DNA of 9,977 nucleotides, taken from Hohaiivirga sp031547465 (GTDB lineage Bacteria > Pseudomonadota > Alphaproteobacteria > Rhizobiales > Beijerinckiaceae). The position numbers and the translations under genes were made by a program. Numbering within the stretch: the first letter of the stretch is position 1; the number at the start of each line of letters is the position of its first letter. A model generated the notes under the pieces. The model was not told the origin of the DNA, ran no database searches, and saw only the letters and a list, made by a program, of their open reading frames with translations. Where the stretch lies: positions 1-9,977 of the forward strand of contig JAVBRX010000165.1 of assembly GCA_031547465.1 (NCBI GenBank), given 5' to 3'. Positions 1 through 7,511 of the stretch are shown piece by piece.

Positions 1-2
1 AT

Positions 3-653
3 GAGCGCGATGTGGGGCGGATCGTCAACCGCCTGATCGAGCAGGGGATAGAGATCGTCACTGATCAGACCGAACTGGTGCATGTGTCGGGGCATCCGCG
101 CCGCGACGAACTGACGGAAATGTACCGTTGGACGAGGCCGAAAATTGCTGTTCCCGCGCATGGCGAGATGCTGCATCTGTCGCGACATGGGGAACTCGCC
201 AGGGAACTGGGTGTCGGCGAGGTTGTCGTCGCCCGCAATGGCCAGGTGGTGCGCCTGGCGCCGGGGGAAGCCGGAATCATTGACGAGGTACCGGTCGGGC
301 GCCTTTATAAGGATGGGGCGATCATCATCGACGGCAGCGATGCGGCAGTGTCCGAGAGGCGTAAATTATCGTTTTCCGGCATCGTCTCAGTGGCGCTGGC
401 CATCAATGACAAAGGCGGCATCGCCGGAGATCCGGTGATCGACATGAAGGGGCTGCCGGAGCGGACGGCAAAAGGTGAGGAAATGGCGGATTTCGTCGCC
501 GATGTCGTGGTTGCCGCATTGGAAAACCTGCCCGCCAAGCGCCGCCGCGATCCAGACACGGTGGAGGGCGTGGTGACGCGGGCGATCCGCTCGTCGGTCA
601 ACACAATTTGGGGCAAGAAGCCCTCCTGCCATGTGCTTGTGATCGAGGTTTGA
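3..653 (+). CDS. rnj: Ribonuclease J, C-terminal part (5' end outside window)
   Basis: This is the last 216 codons of an RNase J, a metallo-beta-lactamase/beta-CASP nuclease with endonuclease and 5'-3' exonuclease activity in RNA maturation and decay. The reading frame is open to the left edge, so the catalytic HxHxDH region of the roughly 550-residue protein lies outside. Visible hallmarks are the beta-CASP end motif HVSGHPRRDEL, the adjacent segment RPKIAVPAHGE, and the family-typical VPVGRLYKDG at the start of the C-terminal domain. The GTG at 12 is an internal codon and not a start. The gene ends in TGA at 651-653, and mce follows 111 bases later with no obvious terminator between, so read-through into mce is plausible. 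Family assignment is firm; the function statement is family knowledge. Confidence 0.93.
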   Translation, partial: ERDVGRIVNRLIEQGIEIVTDQTELVHVSGHPRRDELTEMYRWTRPKIAVPAHGEMLHLSRHGELARELGVGEVVVARNGQVVRLAPGEAGIIDEVPVGRLYKDGAIIIDGSDAAVSERRKLSFSGIVSVALAINDKGGIAGDPVIDMKGLPERTAKGEEMADFVADVVVAALENLPAKRRRDPDTVEGVVTRAIRSSVNTIWGKKPSCHVLVIEV

Positions 654-764
654 TTTTTAAGTTTGTTCGGGGGTAGCGAAATGCTATCGACGGAGGCGTC
701 GGGACGGCGCGCCTAGCGGCTCAGGCAGGGCGGGACGTTCATTCTCAAGGAAAAAGGTGCTTTC

Positions 765-1169
765 ATGATCGGTCGTCTGAATCACGTCGCCATTGCCGTC
801 AATGATCTTCCCGCCGCGATCAAAACTTATCGCGATGTGTTGGGAGCCGAGGTTTCGGAGCCGCAGACCCTGCCGGAGCACGGCGTGACGGTGGTGTTCG
901 TCATGCTGCCCAACACAAAGGTGGAACTGCTGTATCCGTATGGGGAGAACTCCCCCATCGCCGGCTTTCTTGAGAAGAACAAGGGCGGCGGTATTCACCA
1001 TATCTGCTACGAAGTAAACGATATCAAGGCGGCAAGCCAGAGCCTCGTCGCCAAGGGCGCGCGAGTACTCGGCGATGGCAACCCGAAGATCGGCGCACAC
1101 GGCAAGCCTGTGCTGTTCCTGCATCCGAAGGATTTCAACGGCACCCTGGTCGAACTGGAGCAAGTGTAA
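765..1169 (+). CDS. mce: Methylmalonyl-CoA epimerase (VOC superfamily)
   Basis: A 134-residue protein of normal length for methylmalonyl-CoA epimerase. The enzyme interconverts (2R)- and (2S)-methylmalonyl-CoA in the propionyl-CoA to succinyl-CoA route and is cytosolic. It shows two tandem beta-alpha-beta-beta-beta (glyoxalase/VOC) modules. The likely metal ligands are His7 (in LNHVAIAV), Glu54 (KVELL), His79 (IHHICYEV) and Glu130 (TLVELEQ), matching the expected ligand spacing. The ATG at 765 is preceded by a purine-rich AAGGAAAAAGG ribosome-binding stretch. The gene lies between rnj and a DUF1467 gene, as in many alphaproteobacteria, and is followed by a strong intrinsic terminator at 1255-1289. 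Other VOC enzymes are possible in principle, but the sequence and context agree on epimerase. Confidence 0.93.
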   Translation: MIGRLNHVAIAVNDLPAAIKTYRDVLGAEVSEPQTLPEHGVTVVFVMLPNTKVELLYPYGENSPIAGFLEKNKGGGIHHICYEVNDIKAASQSLVAKGARVLGDGNPKIGAHGKPVLFLHPKDFNGTLVELEQV

Positions 1170-1254
1170 GCCTTTTCAGGATACCACTTGAGCGGTGCGG
1201 AGGCGCTTCACGGCGTCCGTAAATAGCCGTCATGTGCGGTATCTGACAGTCTGG

Positions 1255-1289
1255 AAGCGGGCGCTTTGACGAAAGGCGGCCCGCTTTTT
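1255..1289 (+). terminator. Strong intrinsic terminator after mce
   Basis: The arms AAGCGGGC (1255-1262) and GCCCGCTT (1279-1286) are perfectly complementary. The intervening bases can add an inner CGCTTT/AAAGGCG stem around a GACG loop, and a T5 run (1285-1289) follows. It closes the rnj-mce transcript, so the downstream DUF1467 gene should have its own promoter. Confidence 0.85.
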
Positions 1290-1461
1290 CCATTTCTTGC
1301 CCTATATCGTGCTTGGCTATTCGGTCTGGTCATTCAATTCGTTGATTTCGGGGGCTGGCATGGGCAGTGGACAAACATTGCAACGGTCTGACGCAAAATG
1401 GGTACGTGCCGGAGCGGTCGCGCTCCTCGTTCTCCTACCGCCTGGTTCGATTATTTCGAGC

Positions 1462-1707
1462 ATGATGGTATTCGGGTTGACGGGGATCGGCGCGACGGCG
1501 CTGTATTTTCTCGTCTGGTGGACAAGCCTGTTTGCAGTTCTGCCGTTTGGGATCGAGAGCCAGGCTGATCGCGGATTTGTGCCACTTGGCTCGGAACCGG
1601 GAGCTCCCGCCCGTCCGGCCTTGCTCGCCAAAGCCCTGGCGACGACCTTTCTCGCAACGGCGCTGTTCGTTGCCATCGGCGCTATGCTTCCCTTGGCCGG
1701 GTTATAA
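1462..1707 (+). CDS. DUF1467 family small inner-membrane protein
   Basis: A predicted 81-residue membrane protein with two hydrophobic helices, roughly residues 2-28 and 52-78. The loop between them contains the family-like signature WWTSLFAVLPFGI followed by PGAPARPALLAKALATT. Function is unknown. DUF1467 proteins are widely found beside mce and proS in alphaproteobacteria, as here. The open frame extends back to a TTG at 1297, but the extra 55 codons (1297-1461) do not resemble the family and begin only a few bases after the mce terminator, so I place the start at the ATG at 1462; the ATG at 1465 is equally possible. The ribosome-binding site is weak (CGAG just upstream), which leaves the exact start uncertain. 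The stop is TAA at 1705-1707. Confidence 0.78.
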   Translation: MMVFGLTGIGATALYFLVWWTSLFAVLPFGIESQADRGFVPLGSEPGAPARPALLAKALATTFLATALFVAIGAMLPLAGL

Positions 1708-1757
1708 AGGCTGTTTTCGCCGGTAGAAAATGGAAAATCGCCGTAACGATATCAGAA

Positions 1758-1787
1758 AAAGAAAAAGCAAGGCAGAACGCCTTGCTT
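1758..1787 (-). terminator. Intrinsic terminator oriented on the - strand
   Basis: A perfect 9-bp stem, AAGCAAGGC (1765-1773) with GCCTTGCTT (1779-1787), and a 5-base loop. Read on the - strand the stem is followed directly by a T-rich tract broken only by single C residues (complement of 1754-1766), the classic terminator layout. On the + strand no U-tract follows. There is no recognised - strand gene upstream of it. Confidence 0.65.
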
Positions 1788-1795
1788 GTGAAAGG

Positions 1796-1811
1796 GGCCT
1801 TATGGCCTTTT
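1796..1811 (+). terminator. Possible terminator downstream of the DUF1467 gene
   Basis: GGCC (1796-1799), loop TTAT, GGCC (1804-1807), then T4. The stem can be extended outward by G-T and A-T pairs using the preceding AAAGG. It is short, and lies 90 bases past the DUF1467 stop, so the assignment is moderate. Confidence 0.4.
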
Positions 1812-2120
1812 CCGATTCAAATCTCGCAATGCGCAAGGTCATGATTCACTTGGTCATGATATCCCTGCCGCACGGGCTTGAAATCGTTTGTTTCCTCCCG
1901 AAATCCGGACCGAATTCGACCTGCTTTCAGAAGCCCGAGAGCGAAAGTCGTTGCGGGCTATATAGGGGTGAAATGCGCCTTTGTCTTCATCCCGTTTCTC
2001 TGTCTTTAGTCGCAAGGTATCAGAATCGCAGATTATCAGCTGGCAATGGGTGATCATCATCGTTCCGCCCCATTTTTAAAGGAGAACAATCTGGCGTCGT
2101 TACGGTATTGTATGAATTTA

Positions 2121-2148
2121 TTCACTTTTCTGGGTGGGGCGATATAGT
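2121..2148 (+). promoter_or_regulatory. Candidate promoter for the multicopper oxidase gene
   Basis: TTCACT (2121-2126), a 16-bp spacer and TATAGT (2143-2148) match the sigma-70 consensus at 9 of 12 positions, giving a start near 2155 and a leader of about 80 nt. An inverted repeat GGGCG/CGCCC (2137-2141 and 2150-2154) brackets the -10 box and could be an operator. It does not look like a CueR-type site, which would lie within a 19-bp spacer. Confidence 0.4.
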
Positions 2149-2235
2149 GCGCCCTTGCTGTCGATCCGTGTGCGCCGCATTTTCCTTTACGCATCTCCCG
2201 ATAACCGGTGAGGTGAAATCGAAGCCTCAAATTTG

Positions 2236-3714
2236 ATGGGCAGTATTGTGAACCGACGCGATTTTTTAAAAAACACGACCTGTAGCGTTCTTGGCCTTGC
2301 CGCTATCGGTTCCGTGCGTGATGCTCTTGCCCAGCCTGCCTTTACCCCGCCGGTCGATTTGACGATGGCCCGCCGCACTATTGAGGTCAATGGTCGGGCG
2401 GTCTCCGTATACGGCTTGTTGCAGCCGGACGGGACGAGGGGGATCGTTGCGCAGGCAGGCGGGGATTTTGCAGTCAATCTCATTAATCAGTTGGGAGAAC
2501 CGACCTTGATCCACTGGCATGGGTTGACGCCGCCGTGGATGCAGGATGGGGTTCCCGATTCGCCGATGCCGATGCTTGCACCCGGAGAAATCCGCCCTTA
2601 CCGCTTCGCCCTGCGCAGCGGCGGCACTCATTGGATGCACGCGCATACCTTACAGGAGCAGAATCTGCTCGCCGCGCCGCTGATCGTCCGGGTGGAAGAG
2701 GACGATGCCGTAGACGAACACAACGTTGTCATGATGCTACATGACTTTTCTTTCACGCCCGCTGAGGAATTGCTGGCGCGGCTGCGGGGCGGCATGGGCG
2801 GTGGTCACACCATGCATCATGGCGGTGGAATGCACGGCGCTCCGGCGGATAAATCCGGGGGGGCGGAGAAGAAGAATGCTGATGCCGGGCATGGTATGGC
2901 GGCGATGGGCGGGATGGATCTGAACGATATCGAATACGATGCCTATCTTGCCAATGAGCGCACACTGGCCGATCCGGAAGTCATCCGTGTCGAGAACGGC
3001 GGAAAGGTGCGGTTGCGCATCATCAACGGCGCGACGGCGACGGCTTTCACTGTCGATCTCGGGGCGCTTATGGGCGAACTCATTGCAGTCGACGGCCACG
3101 ATATTGAGCCGGTGACAGGGTCCGTCTTCCCGATGACGATGGCGCAGCGCCTCGATATCCGACTGACGCTGCCGAAAACCGGTGCGGCATTCCCGATCCT
3201 GGCCTTGCGCGAAGGCGCGTCGCAGCGGACGGGGATCATCCTTGCGCCGCAAGAGGCTGAAGTTCGCCGCATATCGGAAACGGAAGAGAAGGCCGGTCCG
3301 CTGGTCGGTCTCGATCTGGAACGCCGGTTGCGCGCCAGATATTCGTTGCCGGTTCGCGCCCCCGATAAACGTTTCTCCGTGACTCTCGACGGCACGATGG
3401 AGGGCTATAACTGGTGGATCGATGGTGGCGATGCATTGAAGGTTTCCCAAGGAAACCGCGTTGAAATCACCATGCGCAACAAATCGATGATGGCGCATCC
3501 GATGCACCTGCACGGTCATGTATTCCAAGTTGTGGCGCTGGATGGCATCGCGATGCAGGGTGCGGTGCGTGATACGGTTCTGGTGCCGCCTGGCGCTACG
3601 GTGACGGTTGTCTTCGATGCCGACAATCCGGGGCGCTGGCCGTTCCATTGCCATCATCTCTACCATATGGTTACGGGGATGATGTCATTCGTGACCTATG
3701 ATGGTTTTGCCTGA
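2236..3714 (+). CDS. Tat-exported multicopper oxidase (CueO/CopA-like, copper tolerance)
   Basis: A 492-residue three-domain multicopper oxidase. The N-terminus carries a twin-arginine signal (NRRDFLK, hydrophobic stretch to about residue 29, cleavage probably near ALAQ), so it is exported folded to the periplasm. All four copper motifs are intact: IHWHGL (His93, 95), HWMHAHT (His132, 135, 137), HPMHLHGH (His421, 424, 426) and HCHHLYHMVTGM (His471, Cys472, His473, His477, axial Met482). Between domains 1 and 2, residues about 185-227 form a Met/His/Gly-rich insertion (GGGHTMHHGGGMHG and AGHGMAAMGGMD), as in cuprous oxidases such as CueO and in CopA/PcoA proteins. The likely role is oxidation of periplasmic Cu(I) to Cu(II) with reduction of O2 to water. 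The ATG at 2236 was chosen over TTG 2233 and GTG 2248, but no clear ribosome-binding site precedes any of them. No CopB, chaperone or copper regulator is adjacent. Substrate is inference; family is firm. Confidence 0.92.
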   Translation: MGSIVNRRDFLKNTTCSVLGLAAIGSVRDALAQPAFTPPVDLTMARRTIEVNGRAVSVYGLLQPDGTRGIVAQAGGDFAVNLINQLGEPTLIHWHGLTPPWMQDGVPDSPMPMLAPGEIRPYRFALRSGGTHWMHAHTLQEQNLLAAPLIVRVEEDDAVDEHNVVMMLHDFSFTPAEELLARLRGGMGGGHTMHHGGGMHGAPADKSGGAEKKNADAGHGMAAMGGMDLNDIEYDAYLANERTLADPEVIRVENGGKVRLRIINGATATAFTVDLGALMGELIAVDGHDIEPVTGSVFPMTMAQRLDIRLTLPKTGAAFPILALREGASQRTGIILAPQEAEVRRISETEEKAGPLVGLDLERRLRARYSLPVRAPDKRFSVTLDGTMEGYNWWIDGGDALKVSQGNRVEITMRNKSMMAHPMHLHGHVFQVVALDGIAMQGAVRDTVLVPPGATVTVVFDADNPGRWPFHCHHLYHMVTGMMSFVTYDGFA

Positions 3715-3786
3715 TGGTCGGCCTCCCATTACTATTAAAGGTGCTGGCAAAGGTGCTGGGATGAGTTTTTTGCAGGCAATGCCGGA

Positions 3787-3815
3787 GCACAATGGCTTAA
3801 TGTGCCTTGTTTTTT
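3787..3815 (+). terminator. Possible intrinsic terminator after the oxidase gene
   Basis: GCACA (3787-3791) pairs with TGTGC (3801-3805), and a T6 run (3810-3815) follows four bases later. The stem is only 5 bp, so it is moderate to weak. It separates the oxidase from proS. Confidence 0.4.
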
Positions 3816-3892
3816 AACGATTGCCCGTGTTTTGTAGATGCTTACGAATCGTTGTTCCGTTTGCCATTTAGCGTTGCAGCAGAAGGCCCTCC

Positions 3893-5215
3893 ATGCGTCT
3901 TAGCCGTTTTTTTCTTCCCGTCCTTCGCGATACTCCCAAGGAAGCGGAGATCGTCTCGCACCGCCTGATGCTGCGCGCCGGGCTGATCCGTCAGCAGGCG
4001 GCAGGCATTTACGCCTGGCTACCGCTCGGGTTGAAAGTTCTGAACCGGATCAACGCCATCATCCGCGAGGAGCAGAACCGCGCTGGAGCAGTCGAGATTT
4101 TGATGCCGACGATCCAGTCCGCCGACCTGTGGCGCGAATCCGGGCGCTATGATGCCTACGGTAAGGAAATGCTGCGCATCCGCGACCGGCATGAGCGCGA
4201 GATGTTGTTTGGGCCGACCAACGAGGAGATGGTGACGGATATCTTCCGTGCCTATGTCCGCTCCTACAAGGATCTGCCGCTTAATCTCTATCATATCCAG
4301 TGGAAGTTTCGCGATGAAGTGCGCCCGCGTTTCGGCGTGATGCGCTCGCGCGAGTTCCTGATGAAGGATGCCTATTCCTTCGATCTCGATCAGGCGGGTG
4401 CAGTCCATTCCTACAACAGGATGTTCGCGGCTTACCTGCGCACCTTCGCGCGGATGGGGTTGAAAGCCATTCCGATGCGCGCCGATACCGGTCCGATTGG
4501 TGGGAACCTGAGCCACGAATTCATCATCCTGGCATCGACCGGCGAAAGCGAAGTGTTTTGCCACAAGGATTTCCTCAGCATGGAAACGCCTGGCGAGGAC
4601 ACGAAGTTCGATGATGCCGCCGAAATGCAGGCTTTGTTCGACCGCTGGACATCGCGTTATGCCGCTACCTCCGAGATGCACGATGAGAAAGCCTTCGCCG
4701 CTTTGCCCGCCGACCAGACGGTATCGGCGCGTGGCATTGAGGTCGGCCATATCTTCTATTTCGGCACCAAGTATTCCGCGCCAATGGGGGCGAAGGTCAC
4801 TGGCCCGGATGGGCAGGAGCGTGAGGTCCATATGGGGTCTTACGGCATTGGTCCGAGCCGTCTGGCAGCGGCGATCATTGAGGCGAGCCACGACGAGCAG
4901 GGGCCGATCTGGCCGGAGAGCGTTGCACCGTTCGATATCGCGCTTCTCAACCTCAAGGTGGGCGATGCGGCCAATGACGAAGTCTGCGCCAAACTCTATA
5001 CGCAGTTGAAGGCCGTCGGAAAGGATGTGCTGCTCGATGACCGCGAGGAGCGTCCGGGGGCAAAATTCGCCACCGCCGATCTTACCGGCATTCCATGGCA
5101 GATTCTGGTCGGCCCCAAAAGTCTGGCTGAGGGCAAGGTGGAGTTGAAACGCCGCGCCACCGGTGAGCGGGAATTGCTACCGCTTGGCGATCTCGTCGCC
5201 CGATTGTCGGCGTAA
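3893..5215 (+). CDS. proS: Prolyl-tRNA synthetase (short alphaproteobacterial form)
   Basis: A 440-residue class II aminoacyl-tRNA synthetase that charges tRNA-Pro in the cytosol. Visible signatures are the GPTNEE loop near residue 107, motif 2 (FRDEVRPRFGVMRSREFLMKDAYSF region, about 137-162), the motif 3 segment GSYGIGPSR near 315-323, and a C-terminal anticodon-binding domain from about residue 345 (DDREERPGAKFATADLTGIP). The E. coli type enzyme is about 570 residues because it carries an editing domain of about 180 residues between motifs 2 and 3; here the gap is only about 150 residues, so that domain is missing or minimal, as is usual in alphaproteobacteria. The ATG at 3893 follows AGAAGG by six bases. 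The gene ends 10 bases before lolC/E, so the two are probably co-transcribed. Confidence 0.96.
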   Translation: MRLSRFFLPVLRDTPKEAEIVSHRLMLRAGLIRQQAAGIYAWLPLGLKVLNRINAIIREEQNRAGAVEILMPTIQSADLWRESGRYDAYGKEMLRIRDRHEREMLFGPTNEEMVTDIFRAYVRSYKDLPLNLYHIQWKFRDEVRPRFGVMRSREFLMKDAYSFDLDQAGAVHSYNRMFAAYLRTFARMGLKAIPMRADTGPIGGNLSHEFIILASTGESEVFCHKDFLSMETPGEDTKFDDAAEMQALFDRWTSRYAATSEMHDEKAFAALPADQTVSARGIEVGHIFYFGTKYSAPMGAKVTGPDGQEREVHMGSYGIGPSRLAAAIIEASHDEQGPIWPESVAPFDIALLNLKVGDAANDEVCAKLYTQLKAVGKDVLLDDREERPGAKFATADLTGIPWQILVGPKSLAEGKVELKRRATGERELLPLGDLVARLSA

Positions 5216-5225
5216 TGGAGCCGCA

Positions 5226-6494
5226 ATGGCCGTAAAGCGCGCCAAACAGCCGGGAGCCTTCTCCGCTTACGAGTGGTTGTTGGCGACGCGCTATCTGCGT
5301 TCGCGCAAGCACAAGCGGCTGGTGTCCGTGTTTGCGGGCTTCTCTGTCATCGGCATCATGCTCGGGGTGGCGACGCTCATTACCGTCATGTCGGTGATGA
5401 ACGGCTTCCGTGCTGAACTGTTCGACAAGCTTGGCGGCGCACGGGGCCATCTGGCGATAACCCCGACTGAGCGACCCTTCACCGATTACGCGGCGATGGC
5501 CGAAAAGATCGCTAAAATCCCGGGTATCGACAGAACGGTGCCGATCATTCGCGGCCAGGTTCTGGCCTCCGCCAACGATGCGAATGAAGGGGTGTTGGTG
5601 CAGGGGATGCGCTCCCAGGATCTTCAGAAGATGAAGATTTTCGAGATTCTTCAAGGCTCGTTCAAACAGTTCGGCGTCGACGAGAATATCGCCGTCAGTT
5701 CCGGCCTCGCCATGAAGCTGGGGTTGTATAAAGGCAGCTCCATCAAGCTCACAAATCCGCAGGGCGAGGAGACGCCCTTCGGGATCTCGCCGATGATCAA
5801 GGATTATCCCATCGGCGTGATCTTCAAGATCGGCATGTCGGAACTTGATGAGCGCACCGTCATCATTCCGCTGGAGGATGCGCAGAAGTACTTCGGCATG
5901 GAAGGCCGCGTTCAGGAACTCGAAATCTTCCTGACGGACCCGGATGCAATCGACAGCATCAAGCAGCAGGTCATCAAGGTTGCGGGGGAGGATGTTCTGG
6001 TCGGAGATTGGCGCTTTGCCAACCAGAGCCTGTTTTCGGCGCTCGCCGTCGAGCGCAATGTCATGTTCCTGATCCTGACCCTGATCGTCCTTGTCGCTGC
6101 GCTCAACATCATTTCTGGTCTCACCATGCTGGTGAAGGATAAGTCGAGCGATATCGCCATCCTGCGCACCATGGGAGCGACCCGCGCCTCGGTGCTGCGG
6201 ATTTTCATAATGTCCGGTGCCATGGTCGGCTGTGTCGGCACCATAGCGGGTTTCTTGCTCGGGTTGGCGTTGACGCTGAATGTCGACAGGATACGCCAAC
6301 TGGCCTCGACATTGACGGCATCGAATATCTTCCCCGAAGAGCTTTATTTTTTCAGCAAGCTCCCGGCGAAGATAGACGTTGCCGAGGTTTCCGCCATCGT
6401 GATCGTGGCGTTCCTTCTGTCATTACTTTCGGCGGTGTATCCCGCTTACCGCGCCGCCCGGCTCGATCCGGTGCAGGCATTGCGCTACGGGTGA
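5226..6494 (+). CDS. lolC: Lipoprotein-releasing ABC transporter permease (LolC/LolE family)
   Basis: A 422-residue inner-membrane permease that, with LolD, extracts outer-membrane lipoproteins from the inner membrane and hands them to LolA. The topology is that of the MacB/FtsX fold: a first helix at about residues 32-58 (VSVFAGFSVIGIMLGVATL region), a large periplasmic domain to about 275, and three more helices near 279-303, 324-352 and 385-410. The C-terminus has the family ending AVYPAYRAARLDPVQALRYG. Only one permease gene is present next to lolD, so it may act as a homodimer rather than a LolC-LolE pair; that is inference. The start is the ATG at 5226, preceded by GGAG, 10 bases after the proS stop. 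An upstream in-frame GTG at 5163 lies inside proS and is not used. Its TGA overlaps the region of the lolD start signals. Confidence 0.93.
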   Translation: MAVKRAKQPGAFSAYEWLLATRYLRSRKHKRLVSVFAGFSVIGIMLGVATLITVMSVMNGFRAELFDKLGGARGHLAITPTERPFTDYAAMAEKIAKIPGIDRTVPIIRGQVLASANDANEGVLVQGMRSQDLQKMKIFEILQGSFKQFGVDENIAVSSGLAMKLGLYKGSSIKLTNPQGEETPFGISPMIKDYPIGVIFKIGMSELDERTVIIPLEDAQKYFGMEGRVQELEIFLTDPDAIDSIKQQVIKVAGEDVLVGDWRFANQSLFSALAVERNVMFLILTLIVLVAALNIISGLTMLVKDKSSDIAILRTMGATRASVLRIFIMSGAMVGCVGTIAGFLLGLALTLNVDRIRQLASTLTASNIFPEELYFFSKLPAKIDVAEVSAIVIVAFLLSLLSAVYPAYRAARLDPVQALRYG

Positions 6495-6502
6495 GGGCCG
6501 CG

Positions 6503-7198
<696 letters not shown>

Positions 7199-7246
7199 CG
7201 GTTGCGATGCGTTATGAAGACTCAATAATGAAGAGTCGTTGTTATC

Positions 7247-7413
7247 CGTCATTTGAAATTACAGAGGACCGGGATTAGCCGGGATATGACGGGATGATGT
7301 GGGATGTCCTTACAGGATAAGGGATTTGGCGGCGCGGGAAAAGAGATAATCAATATTGTGTGATTTTTGCAGTGGGCAGCCCTGGCAAGGCGAATCGTCA
7401 ATTGAAATTACAG
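7247..7413 (+). repeat. 18-bp imperfect direct repeat pair
   Basis: CGTCATTTGAAATTACAG at 7247-7264 recurs as CGTCAATTGAAATTACAG at 7396-7413: 17 of 18 bases agree, and the starts are 149 bp apart. The copies bracket the GGGAT array. They could be remnants of a small duplication, attachment-site arms, or binding sites. Confidence 0.8.
7271..7325 (+). repeat. GGGAT array in strict 10-bp register
   Basis: GGGAT begins at 7271, 7281, 7291, 7301 and 7321. The one missing register (7311) carries a displaced GGAT at 7315-7318. Only the pentamer is conserved: the other five bases of each decamer differ from unit to unit, which is not what a freshly expanded or simply decaying tandem repeat would show. 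A spacing of 10 bp puts all copies on one face of the helix. No known family of sites is recognised. Confidence 0.85.
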
Positions 7414-7435
7414 TAAGGCGTCTGGAACAAAGGTG

Positions 7436-7454
7436 CTTCGAAGAGACTTCGAAG
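7436..7454. repeat. Paired CTTCGAAG palindromes, 11 bp apart
   Basis: Perfect 8-bp palindromes at 7436-7443 and 7447-7454 have centres one helical turn apart. The same TTCGAA core occurs three times in phase inside the repressor gene (9604-9630). A dimeric binding protein is possible; none is identified. Confidence 0.7.
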
Positions 7455-7489
7455 GCGCCACAGATCGATTTTTCAACCCCAGAAATGAT

Positions 7490-7511
7490 GAGGGAGGCCG
7501 GAGCCCCCCTC
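7490..7511. other. GC-rich hairpin downstream of the HTH gene
   Basis: GAGGGAGGC (7490-7498), loop CGGA, GCCCCCCTC (7503-7511), with one mismatch in nine pairs. It lies about 110 bases past the end of the - strand HTH gene and has no adjacent T-tract in either direction, so it may be a weak or factor-aided terminator or an unrelated structure. Confidence 0.35.

Larger units (their letters stand above)
1758..1952 (-). ncRNA. Candidate small RNA, about 195 nt
   Basis: Inferred from a - strand promoter-like pair and a good - strand terminator with no protein gene between them. The candidate -35 is AAGACA (complement of 1982-1987), the spacer is 17 bp, and the candidate -10 is TATATA (1959-1964). 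This places the 5' end near 1952; the terminator hairpin at 1765-1787 gives a 3' end near 1758. The predicted RNA contains a GGCC-stem hairpin just before the terminator and two copies of ATCATGACC. The promoter matches the sigma-70 consensus at only 8 of 12 positions, so the transcript is a hypothesis. The same DNA could be a terminator for unidentified antisense transcription. Confidence 0.3.
1708..2235. other. Intergenic region between DUF1467 gene and multicopper oxidase
   Basis: A 528-base gap. It holds two hairpins near its left end, a pair of GGTCATGAT direct repeats (1838-1846 and 1852-1860), a candidate - strand small RNA and a candidate promoter for the oxidase. Open frames at 1730-2053 (+) and 1854-2060 (-) have no family resemblance or ribosome-binding site and are judged non-coding. 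Confidence 0.6.

Noticed and set aside
1730..2053. 107-codon + strand open frame before the oxidase
   Set aside because: Its composition and sequence resemble no protein family, it has no ribosome-binding site, and it runs through the hairpins.
2737..3666. 309-codon - strand open frame inside the oxidase gene
   Set aside because: Antisense shadow of a clearly coding, motif-complete multicopper oxidase in GC-rich DNA.
3761..3817. 18-residue open frame upstream of proS, preceded by a tandem AAAGGTGCTGG repeat
   Set aside because: Considered as a leader peptide for attenuation, but it has no run of regulatory codons and only one proline, and it overlaps the probable oxidase terminator.
4019..4891. 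290-codon - strand open frame inside proS
   Set aside because: Antisense shadow of proS with no recognisable protein features.
5082..6299. 405-codon - strand open frame across proS and the permease gene
   Set aside because: Antisense shadow of two well-supported genes; its residue composition (many H, R, Q and D) is typical of such shadows.
7271..7325. GGGAT array as a CRISPR or simple tandem minisatellite
   Set aside because: The units are 10 bp with only 5 conserved bases, far too short for CRISPR repeats and spacers, and non-core bases are not shared as in a minisatellite.
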